From NCBI GenBank assembly GCA_964482435.1, contig CAYZXL010000011.1:1-64000 (forward strand): 64,000 bases of DNA, in the 5' to 3' direction. The notes beneath the pieces were generated by a model, which ran no database searches, had not been told where the DNA came from, and saw nothing but the letters and a program-made list of their open reading frames with translations. The DNA is from CAYZXL01 sp964482435. GTDB lineage: Bacteria > Auribacterota > JABMQX01. Below, piece by piece: positions 32,722-40,723 of the stretch; position 1 is the stretch's first letter; each line of letters starts with the position of its first letter. The translations under genes were made by a program, and so were the position numbers.

Positions 32722-32735
32722 CTCAATTCACCAAG

Positions 32736-32820
32736 CACGCTGGCACGTCCCGAGCTTGTTCCACCGAGCCTTGACCCTGCCGTCTCTCTCGACGACTTGT
32801 CTCAGAATCTCCGCGGTGCC
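32736..32820 (-). pseudogene. Remnant of a second phosphofructokinase gene
   Basis: About 85 bp match codons of the intact pfk at 34131-34217 at roughly 85% identity. The translation AEILRQVVERD...VKARWNKLGTCQR parallels AEMLRQIVERG...VKARWNKLGTCQR in the intact gene. Several differences are conservative (M/I, I/V), suggesting an old paralogue rather than a fresh copy of the neighbour. The fragment has no start or stop of its own and lies between the HEPN gene and DUF58. Confidence 0.82.
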
Positions 32821-32825
32821 CACTT

Positions 32826-33224
32826 CTATTCGGCAATCTCCCTTTCCACCCAGGCGACGACGCTTTCGCAGTGCCGCAGGGCCTCGGCATATTCTTCCGG
32901 GGTCACAGGTTCCGCAAACCCCGGATACCGAGCCTCCCATGCGAAGCTCGTCAGCACAACGGCTTCCTCCACCTCCGGCGGAATCCGAACACCCTGTCGC
33001 TTCAGCCCGAGGACTAACTCTTCCAGGTCGTGGGTATATTCGAAGGCCCATCCGTAGTGTCGGTAAACCGCCTTCAGCGCCTTCTCCGCCGCCTGCTGGG
33101 CGTGAAAGCATAAATCCTCGTAGAAGGCGCCTTTGGGCAAAGGTGCCCGGGCGATCGCCAGGTCGCTCTTTGCCCGGGCAAGCCAATCTTGCGGCGAGCC
33201 GGGGATTGGTCTATCCTGCGGCAT
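32826..33224 (-). CDS. HEPN-domain protein (partner of the adjacent nucleotidyltransferase)
   Basis: A 132-residue protein with the HEPN fold: DWLARAKSDLAIAR, FHAQQAAEKALKAVY and THDLEELVLGL. HEPN proteins paired with minimal nucleotidyltransferases (MNT) commonly form toxin-antitoxin modules, with HEPN the RNase or ATP-modulating toxin and MNT the antitoxin that modifies it. The short RX4-6H RNase motif of some toxins is not obvious, so activity is uncertain. The ATG at 33224 has a strong AAGGAG seven bases upstream, and overlaps the end of the MNT gene by 14 bp, implying coupled translation. Confidence 0.82.
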   Translation of the reverse strand: MPQDRPIPGSPQDWLARAKSDLAIARAPLPKGAFYEDLCFHAQQAAEKALKAVYRHYGWAFEYTHDLEELVLGLKRQGVRIPPEVEEAVVLTSFAWEARYPGFAEPVTPEEYAEALRHCESVVAWVEREIAE

Positions 33225-33561
33225 TATAAAGCTCCTTGCCGTGTTGGAGCGCGAGACACAGAACCAGTGAGGGATTCTCACCGTGTTCGCGCACGTCGCT
33301 CTCCGTCACCACCACGACATCCTTTGCGACTCCCAACCCCGAAAGACTCCGATAGATGGCCTGGGCGGTCCTGCGGCGATGCACGCCGTCCGGCATGACG
33401 ACCAATACATCGAGGTCACTCCTCGGTCCCATCGCTCCGCGCGCCGCCGAACCAAAAAGGATGATGCGGCGCGGCTGCACTGATTCCGCGATGCGGCGCA
33501 CCAGCTCGTTCAAAACTCGCTCGTCGGGTCGGCTCTGCTCACTGGAGGTGTTCTCGCTCAT
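33211..33561 (-). CDS. Minimal nucleotidyltransferase (MNT), pair of the HEPN protein
   Basis: A 116-residue protein with the MNT nucleotidyltransferase motif ILFGSAARG followed by SDLDVLVVM, which holds the two metal-binding Asp residues. Such proteins adenylylate their HEPN partner and act as antitoxin. The ATG at 33561 begins MSENTSSEQ; the frame is open 69 more codons upstream but without a plausible start. It is directly upstream of the HEPN gene and overlaps it by 14 bp. The 213 bp before it hold nothing recognisable. Confidence 0.83.
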   Translation of the reverse strand: MSENTSSEQSRPDERVLNELVRRIAESVQPRRIILFGSAARGAMGPRSDLDVLVVMPDGVHRRRTAQAIYRSLSGLGVAKDVVVVTESDVREHGENPSLVLCLALQHGKELYNAAG

Positions 33562-33774
33562 GATGCCTGCGCCTTTCCTCACAACTCCTTCAAATGCAAT
33601 ATTGCCGGTTTCATGATGCCACCGGGATAATCGTTTTGGCAAGCGTTTGCGCGCGGGGCTTCGAGGGGCCTTCATTCCCCCTCGACTGTGCAGTCTCTCT
33701 GCCGCGCGGGCCGGTCCCCAGGCACGCAGCCACAGAGACGCGTTCTGGGTCGCCTGTGTCCGGAGCACACCAGC

Positions 33775-35037
33775 CTATCTCGAGGGGCATTTTTGGGGAA
33801 TGGGCTTTCGGCGGAGGCGGATGTATTTGGGAAGGCCGCTTTCGATGGGGACGGCGACTTCGCCCTGAATGAGGGGGCGAGCGTAACGGATGAATTCGTC
33901 GGTGACGAAGTTGCCCTTTTCGTTAATCCAGTCTCGCGGGACGGGCTTCTCCGCGTTCGCGACCGCCGCCAAATCCACCAGACCCGTCGTGCAACGATAA
34001 GGCCCGTCGCTTTCTCTGACAAGCGACACCATTTTCCCGGTAATGTCCTCCTCGACGGCGTATTTGACTGCCATCTGCCCGCACATGTAAGCCTCGTCCC
34101 TGTCGGTTTTGGATGCGAAATGCATTGCTTCACGCTGGCAGGTGCCGAGCTTATTCCACCGAGCCTTGACCTTGACGCCTCTCTCGACGATTTGCCTGAG
34201 CATTTCTGCCGCCCCGCCGAGCTGGACGTGCCCGAAGGCGTCTTTTGCAAAAGCGCCGTCGGCAGCCACCAGGTATTTGCCGTCCTTGTCCTTCAGCCCT
34301 TCTCCTGCGACGATGAAGAGGCGACCGAATTTCGACAGAACCTCCTTGCAGTCCTCGACGAATTGCTCTATTGAAAAAGCGGCTTCCGGCATGTAGATGA
34401 GGTGGGGAGCGTCCTCCTCGTCCCGTTTTGCGAGAGCTGTTCCTCCAGCGATCCAGCCGGCGTTTCTCCCCATTGCCTCGAAAATCGTGCAGGTGTCGGA
34501 GGTGTAGATGGCGTCGGTGTCGCGGCCGGCTTCCATGACGGCGGTGGCGTTGAATTTGATGACGCTCCCGTAGCCGGGGCAATGGTCGGTGAAAGCGAGG
34601 TCGTTATCCACCGTCTTGGGAATCCCCACTACGCGCATTTCGTAGCCCATCTCCTTTGCGAGGCGGCCGATCTTGTCGGCGGTGTCCATCGAGTCGTTCC
34701 CGCCTGCGTAGAAAAAGTACCGGATGTTGTGCGCCTTGAAGACTTCCATGATTCGGGCGTAATCGCCCTTCGAGGCTTCGAGACTCTTCAACTTATGGCG
34801 AGATGTCCCGAACGCCGCCGCCGGAGTGTATTTCAACCCCTCGATGTCGGACGGAGACTCGTCCCTGAAATCGAAAATCTCCTCGTTGAGAATCCCGAGA
34901 ACGCCGTTGATGGCACCGCAGATTCCCTCGATTTCGCGGTGCTTCATGCACTCCTGAACAACGCCACACGCCGACGCATTAATCACCGCCGTCGGCCCGC
35001 CCGATTGAGCCACAATGCAATTTCCTTTCAAACCCAT
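33775..35037 (-). CDS. 6-phosphofructokinase, PPi-dependent type
   Basis: A 420-residue phosphofructokinase, cytoplasmic, converting fructose 6-phosphate to the 1,6-bisphosphate. The motif GGNDS has Asp where ATP enzymes have Gly (GGDGS), and PKTVDND has Lys after Pro where ATP enzymes have Gly; both substitutions are known to mark PPi-dependent enzymes, so this is probably the reversible PPi form. The active-site Asp pair is in TVDND. Other conserved blocks are GRNAGWIAGGTAL and the RWNKLGTCQREAM region. The ATG at 35037 has GGAG eight bases upstream; a TTG at 35055 is less likely. Part of a second, decayed copy is at 32736-32820. Confidence 0.92.
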   Translation of the reverse strand: MGLKGNCIVAQSGGPTAVINASACGVVQECMKHREIEGICGAINGVLGILNEEIFDFRDESPSDIEGLKYTPAAAFGTSRHKLKSLEASKGDYARIMEVFKAHNIRYFFYAGGNDSMDTADKIGRLAKEMGYEMRVVGIPKTVDNDLAFTDHCPGYGSVIKFNATAVMEAGRDTDAIYTSDTCTIFEAMGRNAGWIAGGTALAKRDEEDAPHLIYMPEAAFSIEQFVEDCKEVLSKFGRLFIVAGEGLKDKDGKYLVAADGAFAKDAFGHVQLGGAAEMLRQIVERGVKVKARWNKLGTCQREAMHFASKTDRDEAYMCGQMAVKYAVEEDITGKMVSLVRESDGPYRCTTGLVDLAAVANAEKPVPRDWINEKGNFVTDEFIRYARPLIQGEVAVPIESGLPKYIRLRRKPIPQKCPSR

Positions 35038-35147
35038 GACGCAATCTCCATGCAAAACGTTCTCCCTGCCGCTGATGTCGCGGCAATATCCGCAAGAGAC
35101 CTCCCAGGCGAACGCCGGGGCTGGCCGCCTGAGAGGGGACCTCTCGT

Positions 35148-35960
35148 CTATGGACTGACGGTCCCAGTTCTTGCGAACTTCAGCCAGGAGTGCCGGGGGT
35201 CATCTTTAGGCTGAAGGATTCTCTTTTCGCCGGCGAGCATCCAGAGGTAATAGAGCCGGTAGCCGGCGAGAGCGCCCACCGGATGATAGCCTTCGGGGAT
35301 GATGACGAGGTCGTTGTTCACGACGGAGTGCGTCTCGTCAAGCGTCAGGTCGTCGTTATAAAGCCGAATCACCCCGAAGCCCTGAGGAGGATCAACGCGA
35401 AAGAAGTACGCTTCCTCGAGGTTCGATTCCTCAGGAAAGTTGTCAAAATCGTGGCGGTGGGGCGGGACCGACGACCAATTCCCGGGCGGGTTGATTGTCT
35501 CGCCGACGAGCAAGCGGCACGCATCAACAGAACTGCCCACGATGTCGAAGACGCTCCTCTGCCAGTTGTCCTTTCCGACGATTCTTTCCTTGACCTTGTC
35601 AGGCGTGATGAGGCAGGGGGATTTTTTTTCTTCCGCTTTTGCCATGCAGACGGCGACCTCAATATCGGAAATCGCCTCGATGCGATAGGTCGCTCCGACG
35701 GGAGCATAGACGGCGTACGCTCTGCCTGCAAACGGCGATTGTCTCTCGCCGATCTCGCGGTACGTTGACGAGCCGACGACGATGTTGCATTTCCCCTTGA
35801 GGACCACGAAGGTCGCTTCACGGCCGGCAAGCTGGCCCTGATGAATTCCCCCTGCGCGGAGGGCGATGAAGCCGAAGCTCAAGTATTCCAGGCGAGGATG
35901 ACCCGCCGGAAGAATTTCGTTATATCCGTCCTGGATTTCTTTTCTGATGAGAAAGCTCAT
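35148..35960 (-). CDS. iolB: 5-deoxy-glucuronate isomerase IolB
   Basis: A 270-residue cupin-type isomerase of myo-inositol breakdown, turning 5-deoxy-glucuronate into 2-deoxy-5-keto-gluconate. The C-terminal half shows the family pattern PPHRHDFDN, EEAYFFRVDPPQGFGVIRLY and PEGYHPVGALAGYRLYYLWMLAG, with the His and Glu metal ligands. No other iol gene is nearby, so either the pathway is dispersed or this enzyme has another role. The ATG at 35960 starts the family N-terminus. The gene precedes the pfk gene (110 bp), on the same strand. Confidence 0.92.
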   Translation of the reverse strand: MSFLIRKEIQDGYNEILPAGHPRLEYLSFGFIALRAGGIHQGQLAGREATFVVLKGKCNIVVGSSTYREIGERQSPFAGRAYAVYAPVGATYRIEAISDIEVAVCMAKAEEKKSPCLITPDKVKERIVGKDNWQRSVFDIVGSSVDACRLLVGETINPPGNWSSVPPHRHDFDNFPEESNLEEAYFFRVDPPQGFGVIRLYNDDLTLDETHSVVNNDLVIIPEGYHPVGALAGYRLYYLWMLAGEKRILQPKDDPRHSWLKFARTGTVSP

Positions 35961-36374
35961 GATGCCCGGGTGCTCTTATCTTTCGTGGATCAAGTCAGCG
36001 GCTTTTCTCTTTCGGCATGCCCTGCCACGTCCTGGCTGTAATGAATTCAAAGGCAAACCGGGGCTTTTGTCAACGTGGTTTTGCCGCTCACCGCAGGCGC
36101 GGTGTGGCTTTGGACTGCTCGGAGAGTCTGACGAAGATTTTCCGCGACAAGCTTCGCCGGCGTGCGCGAACACACACTGAAGGCGCTGCTGGGGTGGACG
36201 CTGACAGCCATCGGCCTCACGCCTGGTTCTCGACGGCGACGGATTCGTCGGGCTGCATCGCGAGAGATGCTGCGCGTCGGAAGAAAAAAAAGGCGCCGGT
36301 TAAGTTTCCGGCGCCTGTTCTTTCCGTCTCGAGCAGTTCCTCAGGTCAGCGCGAGGTCATCGGCGGAGACCGCT
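35961..36374. other. Intergenic stretch of 414 bp with a terminator
   Basis: Upstream of iolB and downstream of the first lipoprotein gene. It contains the terminator hairpin at 36283-36316 and otherwise no supported gene or repeat. Confidence 0.55.
36283..36316 (-). terminator. Rho-independent terminator after the lipoprotein genes
   Basis: A perfect 9-bp stem AGGCGCCGG (36291-36299) / CCGGCGCCT (36308-36316) with an 8-nt loop, followed on the minus strand by eight T (36283-36290). It lies 58 nt after the stop of the 36375-37241 gene. Confidence 0.88.
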
Positions 36375-37241
36375 TTATCTCCCGCCCCGCGGCCCAAACC
36401 CGCCCCCGCCCGGTCCGAATCCAGGCGGCCCACCTCGATCGAAGGCGACGAGGCCCGAATCCCGCACAACATCTTCGGGAACGTTGTACTTTTGGGTGAG
36501 CTCTCCGATCTCCCGCATCGTCTGGAACTGCGTGATGTTATCAATTTGCTGCTGAAGTTGCTGCGGATTGCTCGTGTCGTCAAGAGACTTCAGTTGCCCC
36601 TCGACCCACGCTTTGCCGCGGTCGTCCTGCATTGCGGCGAGTCTGGCAGAAAGTAGCTCTTTAGCTGCCTGCCGCTTTTCTTCCGGCGAAAGCTGGGCTG
36701 AGAACTTCGATTTCAGATTCTCCACGTCGCTGACGAATTGGGACCGGGTTCCCGCGTCTGCAATCTTCCCCGAGAAGTTTTTCACCAGGTTATCCATCCG
36801 TGAAGAAAGCTCCTTCGGGTCGCCCATCGCACGAAATGCCGCGCCGCGGTCCCTCAGCGCCTCCCGCTGCTTTTGCTCACTTTCTGCATCCCTGAAGGAG
36901 ACGAACTCCTGCTGCGCGCTGCCGACCTGGCCCTGGAGAGTGCTTATCTGACGCATGATGTCCTGGTATTCCTTCGTCGAGGCGAAATTCGACGCCACGA
37001 CCACTCCCGTGCCGGTTTTCGCCGCGGCACCAACGCCGCTCGCCAGGAGAGCGTTGACGCTTTTCTCGATTCCCGTTAGCTTCTCGTCAACGGCGTCCAT
37101 CCTTTTTGACATCTGGGTGATGTCCCGAGCCTGTTTCTGCTGCTCAGTTAAAAGCTCCGTCACTTCCCGGTTGCCACCACCCTGGCAGCCCCACAGGAAA
37201 ATCGCTGCCACAACGGCGAACCCCAATCGCTTGACTAACAT
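36375..37241 (-). CDS. Lipoprotein with coiled-coil body and Gly-rich tail (paralogue 1)
   Basis: A 288-residue lipoprotein: signal peptide and lipobox ending LWGC (Cys19), a coiled-coil N-terminal region (about 28-70, heptads of Leu/Met with Gln/Lys), a second helical region with DRGAAFRAMGDPKELSSRMDNL and FSAQLSPEEKRQAA, and a C-terminal tail rich in Gly/Pro/Arg (PPGFGPGGGGFGPRGGR). It is clearly related to the gene at 37356-38237, which has the same plan, including LRD-GAA, DP/NPQE and ending in RGGPGGGN. Function is unknown; the lipid anchor places it at the envelope. The ATG at 37241 has AAGGAG seven bases upstream. A strong terminator follows. Confidence 0.85.
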   Translation of the reverse strand: MLVKRLGFAVVAAIFLWGCQGGGNREVTELLTEQQKQARDITQMSKRMDAVDEKLTGIEKSVNALLASGVGAAAKTGTGVVVASNFASTKEYQDIMRQISTLQGQVGSAQQEFVSFRDAESEQKQREALRDRGAAFRAMGDPKELSSRMDNLVKNFSGKIADAGTRSQFVSDVENLKSKFSAQLSPEEKRQAAKELLSARLAAMQDDRGKAWVEGQLKSLDDTSNPQQLQQQIDNITQFQTMREIGELTQKYNVPEDVVRDSGLVAFDRGGPPGFGPGGGGFGPRGGR

Positions 37242-37355
37242 AGCATATCTCCTTCCTAGTACTTTATTAAATTCGACTATGTTTCTCCCTCCGCTACGAT
37301 GCCAGGCGAAGCCAGCAATCGGCCCCAGACCCTTGCGGCAGGAGCCGACCCGCCG

Positions 37356-38237
37356 TCAGTTTCCTCCGCCCGGCCCACCGCGCCTTCCGGTATTGCCTCC
37401 GGGTGCTCTCCTTTGATCGCCTCCGACCGCTGGAAGCCCAGCATTGCTGAAAGCGTCTCGTGGAATGTCATATTTCTGCTGAAGGTCGCGCAACTGCCGG
37501 AAATTCTGAAAACGGCTGTACCGGTCAAGCCTCCCCTGGAGGTCTTCGCCCGACGCCGACTGTAACTCCTGCAACTGCCTCTGGACAAACTCGCGCGCTC
37601 TCTGGTCCTGCTCCTGATTCAGTCTTTGCGTCAGGTCCGCGGTAGCCCGCTGGTAAAGCTGTTGCGGAGACAGATTCTCCAGCATGCCTCGCTTGAGCTG
37701 CAAGACATCCGCCTCGAATTGTTGTCGGCGTGCGGTGTCCTGAATGCCCTGGCCAAAATTCTGCGCAAGAAGGTCGAGCCTTCTGGTCATCTCCTGGGGA
37801 TTAGTCACTGCCTGCCAGGCAGCGCCCGGGTCGCGCAGTCTATCTTGCTCCTGCTGAGTCGCAGCCTCCTGTCGCCTTTGGGCCAGCTCCTGCTCAGTTG
37901 CGGTCAACTGCTGCTGAACTGCTGAGAGCTGCGCCATGATTTGCTTGTATTCGGGCGCGTCTTTGAATTCGACGACCTTCGGCTCAGTAGCGGTCGTCTC
38001 CTCGGTCTTTGCTGCCTGAGGTGCGCCCGCAGCCGCAGCAACCTTACCGACCGATTCCTCGATTCCGCCCACCCTTCTCTCAAACCCCTGGACCCGTTCC
38101 GCCATCTTGCCGATGTCGTCTTTCTGCTTATCCTGCTTGACGGCAACCTCGACCAGGCGGTTATCGGGTTCCTGTTTCTGGCACCCGCAAAGAATGAGCA
38201 AACCAGCTATTGTGCTTACCATTACAACCTTGTTCAT
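37356..38237 (-). CDS. Lipoprotein with coiled-coil body and Gly-rich tail (paralogue 2)
   Basis: A 293-residue lipoprotein with lipobox ILCGC (Cys19), a Gln-rich helical body (QLSAVQQQLTATEQELAQRRQEAATQQ, with heptad-like spacing) and a tail RRAPGGNTGRRGGPGGGN. It aligns along its length with the neighbour at 36375-37241, indicating a tandem duplication. Shared blocks include EYKQIMAQLS versus EYQDIMRQIS, and KYDIPRDAFSNAGL versus KYNVPEDVVRDSGL. The ATG at 38237 has AGGAGG six bases upstream, and a TATAAT -10 element lies at 38281-38286, so this gene leads a two-gene operon. No known family was recognised. Confidence 0.85.
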   Translation of the reverse strand: MNKVVMVSTIAGLLILCGCQKQEPDNRLVEVAVKQDKQKDDIGKMAERVQGFERRVGGIEESVGKVAAAAGAPQAAKTEETTATEPKVVEFKDAPEYKQIMAQLSAVQQQLTATEQELAQRRQEAATQQEQDRLRDPGAAWQAVTNPQEMTRRLDLLAQNFGQGIQDTARRQQFEADVLQLKRGMLENLSPQQLYQRATADLTQRLNQEQDQRAREFVQRQLQELQSASGEDLQGRLDRYSRFQNFRQLRDLQQKYDIPRDAFSNAGLPAVGGDQRRAPGGNTGRRGGPGGGN

Positions 38238-38280
38238 CGCGTTCCTCCTCGAGGCTCTCCATGTGCTTAACAATTACCCT

Positions 38281-38286
38281 ATTATA
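38281..38286 (-). promoter_or_regulatory. -10 element of the lipoprotein operon
   Basis: The minus strand has a perfect TATAAT about 44 nt before the ATG at 38237, giving a leader of about 37 nt with the AGGAGG site. No good -35 hexamer is found at 16-18 bp, so the promoter may depend on an activator. Confidence 0.5.
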
Positions 38287-38410
38287 CAAGGTTTTAACGC
38301 TCGCCGCCCCCCGCCGGTTTAATCGGCTGTGGTTATATTTCGATAGTCCTACTCCGCCCTCTCTGCGGTGAGTCCCGGGGTTGCTGAGATGCGGATGCGA
38401 CCGCAGTCTT

Positions 38411-38456
38411 CCATGAACTTCGTTCACCCGGAGACCATGAAAATCCAGTGTGCGCA
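38411..38456 (+). repeat. 45-bp dispersed repeat, direct copy
   Basis: Starts CATGAACTTCGTTCACCCGG and ends CCAGTGTGCGCAG; an inverted copy is at 31635-31679. A shortened TCTCGCAAAGCCGCAAAGAG unit follows at about 38481-38500. Confidence 0.78.
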
Positions 38457-38576
38457 GCGCCGGGCGCGTATTGCAGGGCCTCTCGCAAAGCCGCAAAGAG
38501 CCGCATCGCACTGCACCGAAAGAGGTGGCCTTTTTCTGCGGTGCGGCTGCGCTTTAGGGGCTGCGGCCCATATTTC

Positions 38577-38671
38577 GCCCTTTCAGGGCTTCAGGCCTCT
38601 TCTGCGATCACCACGCCAGGGCACCGCCCTGGGTGTCCCACGCCCCACAAGAACGCAAGCCCTGAAGGGGC
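38577..38671. repeat. Inverted repeat of about 95 bp
   Basis: Arms GCCCTTTCAGGGCTT (38577-38591) and AAGCCCTGAAGGGGC (38656-38671) pair almost perfectly around a 64-nt centre that itself contains CCAGGGC/GCCCTGG. No coding potential. Resembles a non-autonomous palindromic element. Confidence 0.65.
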
Positions 38672-38945
38672 GGCATAATCCGCTCGCCGATGCGGTGACG
38701 GTTTTGGACGACACCTATCGCCCCGGAAACACAGCCACACCCTTTGCATTTTGGGCCTTGGCACCGGCCGAGGCGCCATGTTAGTATGAGGCAACTTTGA
38801 AAATGTCACCGGGGGAGGTGGCGCGCTTGAGCGCGCCACGTTCCCCCTTTTTGTCCCGCCAAAGGCGAGAGTTGACTTGCGTGGCGCCTTCGGCGCCACT
38901 TCGGCGGGACCGAAGGAGGTGAGGGCTGGCATCGACGGCTGAACC

Positions 38946-39031
38946 CTTTCTCGCAAAGGCGGGAAGGACGCAAAGGAGTCCCCCGCCAGGGCGGGGCGGG
39001 ACTGGCGTCTCGGCGTCTTGACGAGAGAAAG
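38946..39031. repeat. Dispersed palindromic repeat, copy B
   Basis: Imperfect inverted repeat with outer arms CTTTCTCG/CGAGAGAAAG and inner GGACGCAAAGG unit; related to copy A at 31528-31600. The centre carries a short CCCGCC/GGCGGG palindrome. Confidence 0.72.
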
Positions 39032-39108
39032 CCCCGCCCCAAAGGCGGGGGTTCCATCCTCAAAGTGACCGCTGCCCACTACTGACCTGAGAGCAAAGGA
39101 CGCGCGAC

Positions 39109-40485
39109 ATGGGAAGCGTGCTTGTTGTAGATGACGAAAAGGACATAAGGGAACTCCTCGCGACGATTCTGCGGCAAAGGGGCCACGAAACCTTCGTCGC
39201 AAGCGACGGCGAGTCTGCGCTGCAGCAGGTCAAGAAGGTTTGGCCCGACCTCATCGTCCTGGATTTCAAGCTCCCGGACATGGACGGCATTGAGATCCTG
39301 CCGAAGATAAAGAGTCTGCATGCCGGGGCACAGGTTGTGATTATTACCGGGTTCGGAGACATCGAGCTTGCGGTTCGTGCCATGAAATCGGGCGCCTACG
39401 ATTTCATCTGCAAGCCGATAGAGAGGGAGAGCTTTATTCTCCGGGTTGAGAATGCCCTCGGAGCGCAGAAGCTCAGCCGCCAGGTCGCGTACCTCAAAGG
39501 GGAGCTCGGCAAAGAAATGAATCTCGAACTTCTCATGGGGAACAGCGCCAAAATACAGGAGGTATTTCAGCGGATAAAGATGTTCGCTCCCACCGATGCC
39601 ACGGTTCTCATTGAAGGTGAAAGTGGGACCGGAAAGGAACTGGCCGCGAGGGCTATTCACTACTTCAGCAAGAGGAGGAGCAAGCCTTTCGTTGTGGTGG
39701 ATTCTGGCACCCTGCCGGAAACACTCGTCGAGAGCGAGCTTTTCGGTTACGAGAAGGGGGCTTTTACGGGGGCCGTTGAGAGGAAGCCCGGCCAGTTCGA
39801 GTTGGCCAACGGCGGAACACTTTTCCTCGACGAGGTCGGAAACCTCTCCCTCTCAGCGCAGCGCAAGCTCCTTCGCGTTCTTCAGGAGAGGGAAATCCAC
39901 CACATCGGAGGGAAGAAAACGATCAGTGTGAACGTCCGGATTATCGCCGCGGCGAACACGAGTTTGCGCAAGGCCGTGGAGGAGAGGACGTTCCGAGAGG
40001 ACTTATTTCATCGGCTCAACGAGTTTCCGATTGAGCTTCCCCCCATTCGAGAGAGGCAAGCTGACATCATGCTTCTTGCAAGAAGGTTTCTCGACGAGTC
40101 CAATTTCGAGTTCAACAAGGGCGTTGAGAGCATATCCCAGGGCGGCATGCGACAATTGTTGTCCTATTCCTGGCCCGGAAACGTCAGGGAGTTGAAGAAC
40201 GTCATCAAAAGGGCGGTGTTGCTTGCGGACCGGGTGATTCTTCCCCGGCACATCAGCCTCAGCCTCGGTGCCGACTTGTCGGAGAAGCAGTCGGATATGG
40301 AAGCCGACTTCGGCAAAGACGGCTTTTCCCTGAAGGCCGCCTCTAAAAAGGCTGCCGAACGCGCCGAGAAAGACTTGATCTCAAAAGCCCTGCGGGAGAC
40401 CGGCGGAAACAAGAGCAAAGCCGCCAGGCTGCTGAAGATAGACCGGTCCGCTCTCTATTACAAGATGAGGCAGTTGGGCTTGTGA
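39109..40485 (+). CDS. NtrC-family sigma-54-dependent response regulator
   Basis: A 458-residue regulator with a receiver domain (1-120; phosphorylation site Asp52 in VLDFKLPD, acidic DDE at 8-10, Lys102), a sigma-54-interaction AAA+ domain (about 143-370; Walker A GESGTGKE 170-177, GAFTGA 217-222, NGGTLFLDEVG) and a C-terminal Fis-type helix-turn-helix (KAARLLKIDRSALYYKMRQLGL). All residues for sigma-54 activation are present. No sensor kinase gene is next to it, so it is an orphan here. The ATG at 39109 has AAAGGA eight bases upstream. It could serve promoters such as the sigma-54 site at 19363-19378, but a link is only inferred. Confidence 0.94.
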   Translation: MGSVLVVDDEKDIRELLATILRQRGHETFVASDGESALQQVKKVWPDLIVLDFKLPDMDGIEILPKIKSLHAGAQVVIITGFGDIELAVRAMKSGAYDFICKPIERESFILRVENALGAQKLSRQVAYLKGELGKEMNLELLMGNSAKIQEVFQRIKMFAPTDATVLIEGESGTGKELAARAIHYFSKRRSKPFVVVDSGTLPETLVESELFGYEKGAFTGAVERKPGQFELANGGTLFLDEVGNLSLSAQRKLLRVLQEREIHHIGGKKTISVNVRIIAAANTSLRKAVEERTFREDLFHRLNEFPIELPPIRERQADIMLLARRFLDESNFEFNKGVESISQGGMRQLLSYSWPGNVRELKNVIKRAVLLADRVILPRHISLSLGADLSEKQSDMEADFGKDGFSLKAASKKAAERAEKDLISKALRETGGNKSKAARLLKIDRSALYYKMRQLGL

Positions 40486-40672
40486 GTCCAGTCCAACCCC
40501 GCATCCTTTTTCTCACGCCGCCAGACCCCAGACCCCAGGCCCCAGGACAAGCCATGCCAATCCGTCCAGGCCGGGTCCTTTCCCGACTGTCGAAAGTTTT
40601 CTACACATCCCTCGTAACCGCTCACTTTCGGGCGGGGTTGTCGCCCGGAATGATATAGCCTCGATTTCCGCT

Positions 40673-40723
40673 GTGGCATGGGCATCTTGCCCATGACTCC
40701 CACGGGCGAGACGCCCGTGCCAC
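40673..40723. repeat. GTGGCAC-type palindromic repeat, copy 1
   Basis: A 51-bp element: two hairpins, GTGGCATGGGCATC...GCCCATG and CACGGGCG...CGCCCGTGCCAC, joined by ACTCC, with terminal GTGGCA/TGCCAC. An inverted copy lies at 52121-52172. Such elements are widespread in genomes of uncultured bacteria. Confidence 0.85.

Larger units (their letters stand above)
38238..39108. other. Non-coding repeat cluster of 870 bp
   Basis: Between the lipoprotein operon and the NtrC-type gene, which diverge. It holds a -10 element (38281-38286), the 45-bp repeat copy (38411-38456), an inverted repeat (38577-38671) and the palindrome copy B (38946-39031). The ORFs that cross it are not protein-like and are not called. 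Confidence 0.7.

Noticed and set aside
32740..32754. TGGCACG followed by GAGC on the + strand, a possible sigma-54 promoter.
   Set aside because: The -12 part is GAGC rather than TTGC and the sequence is part of the pfk remnant.
33562..33768. In-frame N-terminal extension of the MNT gene.
   Set aside because: No start with a Shine-Dalgarno and no conserved motif; the MSENTSSEQ start fits the family.
35419..35433. A GGTTCGATTC stretch resembling a tRNA T-loop.
   Set aside because: It lies inside iolB, and no acceptor stem or anticodon arm is seen around it.
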